Of a stretch of 64,000 nucleotides of DNA, positions 12,373 through 22,569 are shown piece by piece (the first letter of the stretch is position 1; each line of letters opens with the position of its first letter). The stretch is from Chlamydomonas reinhardtii. Lineage: Eukaryota > Chlorophyta > Chlorophyceae > Chlamydomonadales > Chlamydomonadaceae. The position numbers and the translations under genes were made by a program. The stretch is taken from NCBI RefSeq assembly GCF_000002595.2, contig NC_057015.1, positions 1,462,718-1,526,717 on the forward strand, read 5' to 3'. The notes under the pieces were generated by a model. That model worked only from the letters and a program-made list of their open reading frames with translations. It ran no database searches and was not told where the DNA came from.

Positions 12373-15300
12373 ATGCGTGTGTTACGGCAGCGCAAGGGTG
12401 AGGGTTGACACCGTGCGCGCTGAATCAGCAAGCAAGCAACGCCGCGTTTGTGTGAGCGTGTTTCATAGCATGAAGGAAAGCAGGACTGTGCATTCGATAC
12501 AGAGTCTGTGTACTGGAATGTGCGTGTGCCCGAGTGTGGCAGCGTGTGTCTGCCGGGGCCCGGCCAGCGGACCCGACTGTGGGTGCCCCGACGCGCCAGC
12601 CCGGCATGCCCGCTGACCCGGCGCGCCCGCCCGCCAACTCACAATGCCAATACGGTCCACAATGCCAACGCCCCGCCTGTGCCCCCCCTCTCCCTCTCCC
12701 TCGCAGGCCTTCTCCCACAAGCGCACCATCCCCTTCACCTTCCGCAAGCTGGCCGTCATCACGCGGCTCGAAGACCTGGGGGCCATACCCGGACCCAAGG
12801 TGCGGCTGCGCGTTGTCGTGTGTGCATGTGGAGAAGCACGTTGCAGGGTAGAAGCGTTTTTGGCCATGTGTGTTTTACATGTTACGCCCAACCCGATGCG
12901 TTGGGATTCTCCCGTTTGGTCGTCAGCGGGGAGTCTGTCCCATGCCCGGCTTTACATAATGGCCATGCTCTCAGCAGCCAAACCTGGCATCCCTCCGCTT
13001 TCTCCCGCTGCCCCACCCGGTCGCGCCAGGACTGATCTGCTGCAACCTGTCAGCAACACCTCGTCTTGATTAAATCATGCATGGAACCCCCCTGTGCTCC
13101 GCTCGTTTTCAGTTGGTTTTGGTTTAGTTTTGGCTGGTATTTACAACCCCCCCCCTCAGGTTGTGTTGGCGACGCTGCCCTCCCTGGACTGCGGCCCGGC
13201 CCGCCAGTTGCTGGTGGATTGGGCGGCAGCGCCCCGCAACACCATCATATTCACGGAGCGGGCAAATGTGCGTGTGCGTGTACCGTGTGTGTGACACAGG
13301 CGGGGGGCGTTTACGAGGGAGCGGGGGGAGGTTCCCTGACCTGATTTACAGCACGCGAGACAGGGTGTGGGACCCCTGCTCTGTTATCCCTCCCTGCTGC
13401 TGCTGTCCGTATCGCGAACGGCGCTACTGCTACGCGCTTACCCGCTTTCAATCTTACCTGCCGCCACCCTCCGCTGTCACCCCCACCCCCGCAGCCCGGC
13501 ACGCTGGCGCACGCGCTGCAGAACCACGTGGCGGCCCCCGGGGGCGAGCCGCTGCGCCTGCCGCTGCGGCTGGCCAGCCGGGTGCCGCTGGAGGGCGAGG
13601 AGCTGGCTGCGTGGCAGGCGGGCAAGGAGCGCGAGGCGGCGGAGGCGGTCAGCCGCCGGGCCAGTGGAGCGCTTGGTGGGTGGATGCGCGGCACATGCTT
13701 GGAAAGGTGGCAAAGAACACGAAGGGAGGTAATGCATGCACACAAACCTGCCCCCCCCACCTCGCCAAGACGCCGGATGCCATCTTCATTGGACTGCGCC
13801 TGCCTCCTCCGCCCCACCTGCCGCAGACTCGCTTCCGTCGCTTACCCTCACGAGTAGCACCCACCTCACCGCCGCGGCCCGTCTGGCGGCCGCCGCCCGC
13901 CTCGCCACCAGCGGCGGCGTCGCGGCCACACCCAGCGCCGCCGCCGGCTCACTGGCGCGAGGCGGCGGCGGCGGCGGCGGCGCGGCTGGCAGCAAGAGCG
14001 CGGGGCCCCTGGACCAGCCGCTGCGCTCCTGCACCAGCAGCATCAGCAGGCTGGTGGGTGGCGGTGTGGTGTGGTGGGCGCTTGGGTGGCTTCTGGGTGG
14101 CGGGCCGTGGTCGTGGGGGCTGGGCATTGGGGTGGGTGGGCAGCCGGCCAGCGGTTTGCCGCGCACGCGCATCGGGGCTCCCCAGCGGGGGCTCCCTGGC
14201 TGCGTCGGCTGCATCGTCTGCGCTGCGACACTCCAGCGCCCTCAGTGCGCACGCACATGCACCTACACGGCTACAGTGCACACGCAGTGTACCCGCAGTC
14301 CGGTGGAGTCGGGCCTTTCGGGGCTTGTGTGCTGTCACCCTGGCATCTCTGTCCGCGCCCGCCTGACGCACCTGCACTCGTTGCCCGACCATCCTGGCAG
14401 GTGCGGGACGCAGCCACAGGCGCCATCGTGCAACAGCTCGGCAGCGGGGCGGCGGCGGCGGCGGCCGGGGCGGGGGGCGGTGCAGCGGCCGGAGGCGGCG
14501 GCGGCGGCGGGCTGGGCTCCGGGTCTGTCAGTGCGGCGGCTAAGCGGGCGGCGGAAGAGGGGCTGCTCATGGACGGATTCGAGCCGCCGCAGGTGCGTCT
14601 GTGCGCTTAGTGATTGGTATTGTTTGTGGTTTCGTTTGTGTGTGTGTGTGTGTGAGAGTGTGTGTGTGTATTGACTGTGTGTGAATGTGTGTTAATGTGA
14701 AGGAAGGTGCGTGTCCGTGTGCAGTTGGTATGATGTGAGCACGGTATCATGCACACACATGAACACAAGCCCCCTCCCGCACAGGCCGCCGCCTACCCCA
14801 TGTTCCCGGATGAGGATGCTGAGCTGTATGTGGAGTGGGACGAGTACGGAGCCAAGCTGGGAAAGGAGGAGTTCAGGGTGAGGGAGGGGGCCCGGGCCGG
14901 TGGGAGCGTGTTTGTGTTTTCGAGTGTTTGGGCCAAGGGCATGTGGCAGTTGCGGTCGGGGGTTTGCGGGTGGGTGCCGAGGCATGTGTGACGTCAGCGT
15001 GGGGAGCTGTCAGCCGCACGGCATGGGATGAGACACATGACCTCCACACCATCCACCGGCTCACTATCTTTCGCCTCTGCCTCGGCTCCGCTTAAACTGT
15101 ATCGCTTGGTTTAGTTTGGGTTGGTATTTCCTTAATCATGCATGGAACCCCACCCCCTGTTGCATCCTGTACCGCTTTTCCAAACATCCTTGCAACCTGC
15201 CCCCAACGCGTCTGCTACACTACTGTTCCTGGCTACGCCTTTACTGCTCAAATAATCATGAATGTAACCCCCGCCGTGACCACCACGGCTCGTCGGCAGG

Positions 15301-17752
15301 TGCCCATGGTGCTCGACGCCGCCACGGGTCTGGGCAAGGCGGCTGGCGGCGGCGGCGTTGACGGCATGGACGTCGACGACGGCGGCGGCGGCGGCGCGGG
15401 CGGCGGCGAGGGCGGCGAGGGCGATGTGGCGGACGAGGTGGATGAGGCGCCCACCAAGTTGCTCGTGAGCGAGGTGCAGCTGGAGCTGCGCGCGGCGCTG
15501 CGGTGAGGGCGGCGCGGCCTCGCTTGCTGTCTTACCGTGTCATTTATCTTGTGGCATAACACTGCTTCTACGATAATGCGGCGTGAAGACCATGGCCTCC
15601 GCTCCCCAATAACTGACTTGTCATGAATGCAATCCCCCGCCTCCTGCTCCCTGCCCAAGCTTCTTCGACTTCGAGGGCCGCTGTGACGGCAGGGCGCTGC
15701 GGGACTACCTGGCGGCGGTGGCGCCGCGGCGGCTGGCGCTGGTGCGGGGCAGCCCGCAGGTGGGGCCGCGTGAGGCGCGAGAGAGGGACTGGGGGTGGCG
15801 GATGGCGATGGGGGAGGAGGAGGGTAAGGGCCGGCAAGGCGACGCCTGAGGGGTGGTGTCATAGGCCAGGGGCAGGGGGCTCAACACCGCAAACCACCTT
15901 GCCTCTGAGTCTGAGCCACCCGCCTCACCCGCTTTCAATCATTCATGCATGTAACCCCAACAACTTCGCTTCGTAGAAATCGTGAATGCAACCCCCGCCC
16001 CTCGTCCGCGCCGCCCGCAGGCCATTGCTGAGCTGGCGGGTGGCCTGGCTGCCGACCTGTCCGACTACGGCAGTGGCGTGGACACACCGGGTGCGTGACG
16101 GCGTGACGGGAGAGCATTGAAGGGAGGTGTGCGTGTTTAGTATGTGTATGCGTGTGTATGTGTGCTCGTGCGTGCCTGACAGACGTGGCAGGCGCGGGAA
16201 GGGGGCGGGCCGATGGGGACTGCTGTCAAGGGTAGAGGGGCTAAGGAGCTCGAGGGCGGGTGGCAACGCAGGATGATGGTGCTGGTCAAGTCGTGGGGCC
16301 GTGCCGTGGGGCGCCGCTTGGGATGTGGTCGGGCGCCCTGACACAACATCACAACACGGGGCAGCCTCCGGTAAGCGGGGCGTGCACATCGCAGTGCCAT
16401 ACCGGTGCGCGCTTCTGAGCGCCGAGCCCAGCCTGAATGAAAAGGTCTACGTGCTTTCCACTTTGCAACCGGCTGTGGGACCGGCTGCTCAGTCCCCGCG
16501 TGACTTGCAACGCTCCACTCCGCTCCCCCCCCATCCCCATTTGCCCTCCCACGGTGTGCTTCGCTGGCTTGGTCTGGTTGGGTTAGCTTGGGCTGGTTTT
16601 TACAACCCCCCTTCTCACTGCTCAGGCCTGTTATCAACCCCCACGCCCCTCAGGCCCTGGCGAGGTCGTGGAGGTGCGGCTGGCGGCCAGTCACGTGGCC
16701 GCACTGAGCGAAGCGCTGGCGGGCGGGCTGGCGGTGCGGACGGCGGGGCAGTACGGCGTGGCGTGGCTGGAGGGCGTGTTTGGATCCGGCGGGCCGGCGC
16801 CACCCCTGGATCCGATTACTGGGGTAAGTGAGGGATGGGTGGGTGGGTGGGTGGGTGGGTGGGTGCTGTCGGCGGCAGCGGGGCGCTGGGGGCACAGCCG
16901 AGCGTGAACTGCGTTTGCAGTGGCGGTCATGCATTTGGCCTCAAGTTGGCTTGTGTTGCCCGTCATGCTGGCTGCATGCCGCAGTAACCCTGCTGTCCTC
17001 GTTTGACATTTCGCATTCACGCCGCACACATCATAACACCGCACTGTGCCGCCATGCGCCAACTGCTTTACCGACATGGCCGGTTGTGCGCTTCGCCCAG
17101 GCGCCATTGCTGCAACTCGAGCCCATGGAGGAGACAGAGGAGGGCGGTGGCGGCGGCGCGGCTGCTATGGCGGCGGCGGCGGCCCTGGCGGCGGCGGGCG
17201 GCGGGGCGGGTAGCGTGTTCCTTGCGTCTGCGGGCGCGGCGCTCACGCTATCGAAACTCAAGGCGGCACTGGCGATGCAGGGTGGGTCGCTTCAGGCATG
17301 GCTACTTGCAAGGGATGGGTGGGTCGGCGCCGGTGCTTAAGGGCATGACGGCCCCTTTCTTCAGTCTCGTCTCTGCCCCTGTGCAGCCCAACTGCTGCGG
17401 CGCTTCCGCTCCGCCATGCCCATCTGGTAGACCAGACCATACCAGACTAGCCTGACCAGACGCCTCCCTGTTCTCATCCCCCTCTCCAAACCGCCCTATC
17501 CTTTCTCCTCCATCCCTCGTTGCACCGCACATACACACATTTACAGACATCCAGAGCGAGTTCATGGGCCGCGGCGTGCTGGCGGTGTACCCCTCGGGAC
17601 CGGGCGGCGAGACGCTGGTGGTGACGCTGGGGGGTCCCGGCGCGGTGGCGGGCGTGGCGACGGACCGCGCGCACGTGTCGTTGGAGGGGCCCGCCTGTGA
17701 CGGCTACTATACCGTTCGGGAAGTCATCTATGCGCAGTTCGGCGTGTGCTAG
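9759..17752 (+). CDS. CPSF2: Cleavage and polyadenylation specificity factor subunit 2 (CPSF100)
   Basis: Eighteen exons join in phase to 928 residues: 9759-9907, 10174-10342, 10879-11186, 11490-11617, 11893-12004, 12186-12282, 12707-12799, 13160-13267, 13495-13675, 13827-14053, 14401-14592, 14785-14877, 15300-15502, 15660-15759, 16021-16090, 16654-16823, 17101-17281 and 17547-17752. It follows animal CPSF2 from end to end: the N-terminal LLDCGW, the LLSHP strand, the DLDDVDAGF segment, VYAVDFNH, a beta-CASP region, the YPMFP segment before WDEYG, and the end [16 protein letters not shown] then [15 protein letters not shown]100 is the inactive metallo-beta-lactamase partner of the CPSF73 endonuclease in the nuclear mRNA 3'-end complex; the degenerate SHPSPAHLG in place of a full HxHxDH motif agrees. 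Algal insertions rich in Ala/Gly interrupt the family core in exons 3, 10, 11, 13 and 17. Confidence 0.95.
10753..10813 (+). repeat. Intron repeat, copy 1 (CPSF2 intron 2)
   Basis: About 60 bp running from a CTGCTGCAAC start through CGTCTTGAT to TCATGCATGGAATCCCCC. It matches the block at 13035-13092 in intron 7 with few differences. The ATGCATG...CCCCC tail recurs in other introns of this gene at 15136, 15256, 15621, 15943 and 15980. Confidence 0.8.
12283..12370. repeat. GT microsatellite in CPSF2 intron 6
   Basis: An almost pure GT run of about 85 bp begins at the 5' splice site after exon 6. Similar shorter runs open other introns in the window, for example at 14638-14670 and 53783-53822. 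Confidence 0.95.
13035..13092 (+). repeat. Intron repeat, copy 2 (CPSF2 intron 7)
   Basis: Second copy of the roughly 60 bp intron block at 10753-10813. It is followed at 13111-13156 by another recurring intron motif, a TTGG/TTTAG-rich lead ending TGGTATTTACAACCCCC. That second motif has relatives at 11792-11837, 15105-15130 (lead only) and 16568-16611. Confidence 0.8.
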
Positions 17753-18014
17753 GATTAGCAAGGCTGGAGAGTTGGAGGAGAGTGGCAGATGTTGCGCGAG
17801 GAGGTTGGCGGGTCGGGCTGCGATGAAGGAAGCCGCGGGCCAACCGCCGAAAGTCCGTCGGCCGATCTGCTGTAGTCTGCCACTTGTTATGGATTGTCAC
17901 ACCCTGCAAGGAGTTCTCGTGTATGTTGTAGCTGATTGCGATAAAGGTCTCTATTTTGCACGACTTTGAGAGCAGGCAACTTCGAAGGCAAGGGTGAAGG
18001 CCCAGGGCCCAGAA

Positions 18015-21000
18015 ATGAAGGCCGCGACTCGTCAGAGCAGCTTGAAACCAGCTCCGCCCACGTCAGTCGATAGTGGATCGATGCCATGGCTATGGATTCC
18101 GGAGCTGGTCGATCGGTATGCTAGCGCGCTGCCGTTGAACGAAATTGCAGCGACGCTCCGCTGGCATGGCTGGAGGAACAGGGTCCGGGCAAGAAGAAGT
18201 GGGCCAAAGCAGTCCAGTACTTGCAGGCGCTAGACTGCGAGTTGCCGCCAGACAAGACTGGCGGGGAGCTGCAGAAGATGGTCATGTACGCCGGCGCCAA
18301 TCTCAGGAATAGGCAGCTTGGGAAGCAGCCAGCGCAGGCTGTGGTGCAGGCGGCGGCGGCAGCGGCGGAGGCGGAGGCGGCAGCGGCGGAGGCGGAGGCG
18401 GCGGTGCCAGCCGCTCAGGCGGCGGTGGCTGCGGAGGCGGGGGCGGTCACGGCGGGAAGGGAGGAGGAGGTGTGAATGCGCTGCCAGGCGCTGAGGCCAG
18501 CTGGTCACCGTAGGTACGGTACCGCCGCAGCGCGTCGCACATAGGGGGGCGCCGCGCTGACTCAAGCCGCGGGCGGCGGACACGCGGAGCTCTGCCGCTG
18601 GCTGCTGGCGCAGGGCGCAGCCGGCAGCGGCGGTGACGCCGGCGCACAGACGTCGCAGCAGCTACACGCGGCATGGGGGCTGTGGGACAGGTCGGCGATG
18701 GCAGCTGCAGCTCGAGGCGGTCACTTGGGACTCATGGAGGAGCTGTGGGCGTGGGCGCACGAGCGCGGCCTGGTGAGCAGCTCAGTAGAGAAGAGGGGCC
18801 GGACCGCGCCTCAGCCAGCCTCATCACCGGCACCTGCAGTGCTGCAACCGCAGTCACTGCCTCAGCCAGAACCGCAGGTGCCACGGCCTGCGGTGGCAGC
18901 CGAGGCGGCAGCGCAGGGCGGGGCAGAGCAGGCGCTGAGTGGGGACACACGCGGGGGCGAGGCAGAGAGTGGGGGGAAGGGCAGCAGCCAGGACGCAAGC
19001 GACAGCGGCGGCGCCAGCACCAGCAGCGCCACAGTGCCTGCTGCCGCGACGTGCGCCAATCATAGCCTGGCGTGGGGTGACCTCGCGGCTTGGCCCATGG
19101 TGGCTGGAGCCGCACACTCAGTTGACGTGGACACACTAGGTACGCAAGGCTGCATCGTGGGCGTACGACGAGCATGCCGTGACGGTGTTCGAACGCAAAT
19201 ATTGCGCAGCTGGCGAGGACTGCCACCAGCCGCTAGTTTGAGCCGCTCACCTGCCAACGACCTGCCACCCTGCCGGCCCCATTCGTCCGTGCCCGCTGCC
19301 TGCTGCAACAGAGCATCTGCTATGCATGGTGCACGGCGGCGACGGCGCGATCGAGACGTGGCAGCCGCAGCAGGCACTGCACGGCGGCCCGCCCCCCAGT
19401 CGGTCGCTACTGATGGACCCGGTGCTGGTGCCGTACATGCAGCGCTCTGCCATTGTGGCGGCGGCGGCAGGCAGCGCCGTGGACTGGGACTTGAAGGTGT
19501 GGGTGCGGGCCGTTGCCGTGCGAGTGAGGGGGTTGTGAGAACCAAGCCCGGAGGCAGAAGCGTGGGGAGCGGGCAGGGGTGCGTAGGATACCGTCAGGTT
19601 TGGGGAAGATTGAGGTGTTGCCGGTCCGCACCCAAGCAGAGCCGCGTGAGCCCATTGCCACTGATGCAGTCTTGCAGCCAGAGCAAATGGTGCAACCCCT
19701 AGGACCTTTAACGCGACTCTGCCAACCGCCTGCAATGCCGCTGTCACGCACGCGCGCGCACAGATTGAAATGCTGGAGGCACGCGGCATCGTCCAAATCC
19801 TCCCCGGCTGCTTGCCGGAGGCTACTGCCGCCGCTGCGAGGCTGTGGCCGCCGGCACGGGCCCTCCACCGTCTCAACTGGCTGGTCCAGCGCGGCTATGG
19901 TGTCTCCTACCTAGCTACACGTGCGGCCACCCTCGCGCTCATTGAGGCTTCTAAGGAGGAAGAGGCGGCAGCCGCAGCTGCGGCCGCGGCCGCGGCTGCT
20001 GCAGCCGCGCTGCGGGAGCTGAGCGGCAGGCCATTGGAGGCGGGGGTCGCAGGGGTGGGTGGTGCAGGAGCAGGCGTGGCGCGCACGGGCGCGGGCCGGG
20101 TGTCAGGGTCAGGTGAGGCGGCGGGTGAGGTGGGGGTGCCAGTGGACAAGCTGGCGGTGCTGGAGTTCGTGCTGCGGGCTCAGGCGCGCGTCACTGACGA
20201 CACGGCAAACATGGCCGCTGCCGCTGGACTGCTGGAGGTCCTTCAAGTGAGCTGTCACTGGTTGTCAGGGGATGGGACTCGGGTGCTACACGGCACCGCG
20301 CACTCCATGGCCTGTCCATGGAAATGCTACACCATGCATTGCTTTCGCCGTGCACACATTTTCCAAGTCATTTGGGCCTTCTTCTGTGTCTTGAATTGCA
20401 CAAAACAAGGGAGGACATGCGGGCAGGACTGTGTGCCATTCTCATTTGTAAGACCCTGTTGTGCGTGTGTGCCTGTTCACCTGATGGTGCAGCTGTTTGA
20501 CGGGAGTCTCAACGTGCGCCTCAACGCCGATGCACTCATGCTGGAGGCCGCGCGGGTAGGCTGGCGTGTACACCGGGGACTTCGGGGCCGCTGTCGCTGT
20601 GCAAGTCACCGCTTGCATTGAAGCTTGGCCCACACGTGCAATTGCATTGTTGCCACCCTCATCGTACGCGCCCTGTCGCCACGCCAACCCACATCAACGC
20701 AAACTAAGCACGCACATGCCCCCTGCCCCGCACCTCTCTTGGGCCCTATGCCTTGACGTGTAGGCGGGCCAGCTGCACGTGGTCAAGTGGTTGGCCGCCC
20801 GCCACAACGGCGAGTGCCAGCTGTCGTACGCCGTACTGGCGGCGGCGGCGGAGGGCGGCGCGGTGGAGGTGGCGGCGTGGCTGCACCAGCAAGGCTTGGA
20901 GCCGAAATCCGAGTGGGCAGACCGCGACTCGAGGGCAGTCAACGATGCGTTCCCGGTGCGTGCCGCGGCGGCGGGCGGCTCGGCGGCGGCGCTTCGCTGG

Positions 21001-21599
21001 CTGGTGGAGAAGGGCTACCCTGTGACGGTGAGATTGTGGCGTGCGGGGGCTGTGGGGCATGCGACGTGAGGAGCTGGAGGTCATGCGTAGCCGCCCGCAC
21101 GGCAGGAAACAAGCAAGTGTCAATTGAAGGCTGCCCGTAACGTTTGCCATGCCGTATTCTGCGTCGTCGGTGTTCTTTCGAACAGGATGACGGTTCACCG
21201 TACGTTCTCGCAATCCGTAACGGCGACGTGGTCACGCTTCGGAACCTGCGAGCGCTGGGCTGCCGCTGGGACCCGCACTCGCCTCAGCTGGCGGCGGCGG
21301 CACGCAGCGCGCAGCTCACGTCGGGCTGCGCCGCGGTGGTGTTGTGGCTGGAGGAGCAAGGCCTGGACCTGGAGAGCGTGGAGAGGGCCGCGCGCAAGAG
21401 GGCAAAGAAGCGTGCGGCAGCGATGGCAGCGGCGCGCGCGCGTGAGACTGCCGCGGCAGCCAAGGCGGCAACGGAGGCAGGGGCATGTGGTGGCGCTGGG
21501 CAGGGGTGGCTGGCTAGCTGGTGGAAAAGTGTCAGGGAGCGCATTCGGGCTCGGCGATGGCAGAAGCACCCCCAGTGCGGTGGGGTAGTTGTGGTGTAA
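18015..21599 (+). CDS. Ankyrin-repeat-type protein of the large Chlamydomonadales family, with an apparent frame break
   Basis: Proposed exons: 18015-18469, 18545-19139, 19312-19496, 19764-20246, 20493-20555, 20764-21027 and 21186-21599. The N-terminal WIPELVDRYASALPLNEIA motif is one I know from many ankyrin-like proteins of Chlamydomonas and Volvox. Later exons carry the family's degenerate repeats (GGHAELCRWLLAQG, ARGGHLGLME, AGQLHVVKWLA, GDVVTLRNLRALGC) and end in a basic Ala/Lys-rich helix. Two oddities are visible. The N-terminal motif is in a different frame from the LAWLEEQG stretch that follows in the same exon, with no intron between them (switch near 18125-18160). The usual middle part of the family, between TLR and the first repeats, is absent. 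That suggests an internal deletion with a frame change, so the gene may be decaying, or it may start further in. From exon 2 on, all joins keep phase. Function is unknown; such repeats normally bind proteins. Confidence 0.7.
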
Positions 21600-22360
21600 G
21601 AGTGACAGGGCAGCCTGCTGCGAGACGTTAGCGGTTCACACACACCGGCACTTTGGCAGGTGCAGGTGCAGGTGGCACCCCCCATGTCACATGTACGGTA
21701 TAATCAGCAGGACAGGGGGCTGGCATATGCGCGCTATTGGAATGCAGAGGAACGCAGATGCTCAGAGAGAAGTGGCTTGAAGCTATTGTCTTGGCTGTTA
21801 GTACACCAGGTCAGCAGCGGTGCGTCTGTACGCCGTGTGTGAATTGGTTTTGAGCCTTAATGGTGGCCATGACTCAACAGGTGATGTTACAGGGGGCATA
21901 CAGGCGAGCCAGGGCCGGTAGGCCCATGTCAGGGTAACCGATTGCCGCTGCCTCGCCGTGCCCCGCACAAGGACATGGCGACACGGTGACGGTGACTTGC
22001 CGATGACAAACAACAAACATACATGGCGCGCTACTGCGCGCGAGTGCCAAACCTGCACCGTCCAATTGCACTGCTCCCTTCTCAGTATGTAGGCCCCGTG
22101 AAGAGCCATGTTTTGTGTGCGCACACACTGCTGCCACTCCACGCCACCCTTGTAGACACTCTCTCGTATCATTCGCTGTCAAGGCTCTGGAACCTACCCC
22201 TCTAAAAGAAGCCGAACTAGCCTGGTGTCCGAGTTTCTATGCATTGCCCTGAAGGCAAAACCATATCAATGCAGCGCTGACGTGCGACAACAAAACATGA
22301 ACATCAAATAAACACGAAACAAACACCATATACTGCACGCAAGAACTGCAGCCGCGCAGG
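21600..22360. other. Intergenic stretch between convergent genes
   Basis: This separates the 3' ends of the ankyrin-type gene and the STAY-GREEN gene. Short open frames occur but none has a recognisable product or good splice context. It probably holds both 3' untranslated regions. Confidence 0.5.
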
Positions 22361-22365
22361 TTACA
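22361..22365 (-). terminator. TGTAA polyadenylation signal of SGR
   Basis: TGTAA on the minus strand, about 205 nt past the SGR stop codon. TGTAA is the standard green-algal poly(A) signal. Confidence 0.55.
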
Positions 22366-22569
22366 CAGCGGCTGCAGCCGTCTCTTCACTCCACTCGCTC
22401 TTTGCCCAGCAAGCCCAGCGCTGGACGTCTTGCGAGGCGGGCCGGGTTGCAGCCACCCTATGCCTGCGCAGTATCTTCCAGCCGCCGTTGCCGCTTGTTT
22501 CCACGCCCGTCGCGGCGGCGGCGGCGGCGGCTCCTGCAACCAATCTCGCAGCCACCACTTCGTTGCACG

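Noticed and set aside
11622-12616. Open frames with Cys-Val runs around 12300
   Set aside because: They are translations of a GT microsatellite in a CPSF2 intron.
17386-17428. Possible extra exon in the last large CPSF2 intron
   Set aside because: It is open and has an acceptor, but joining 17281 directly to 17547 restores the family alignment (AMQ-DIQSEF) in phase without it.
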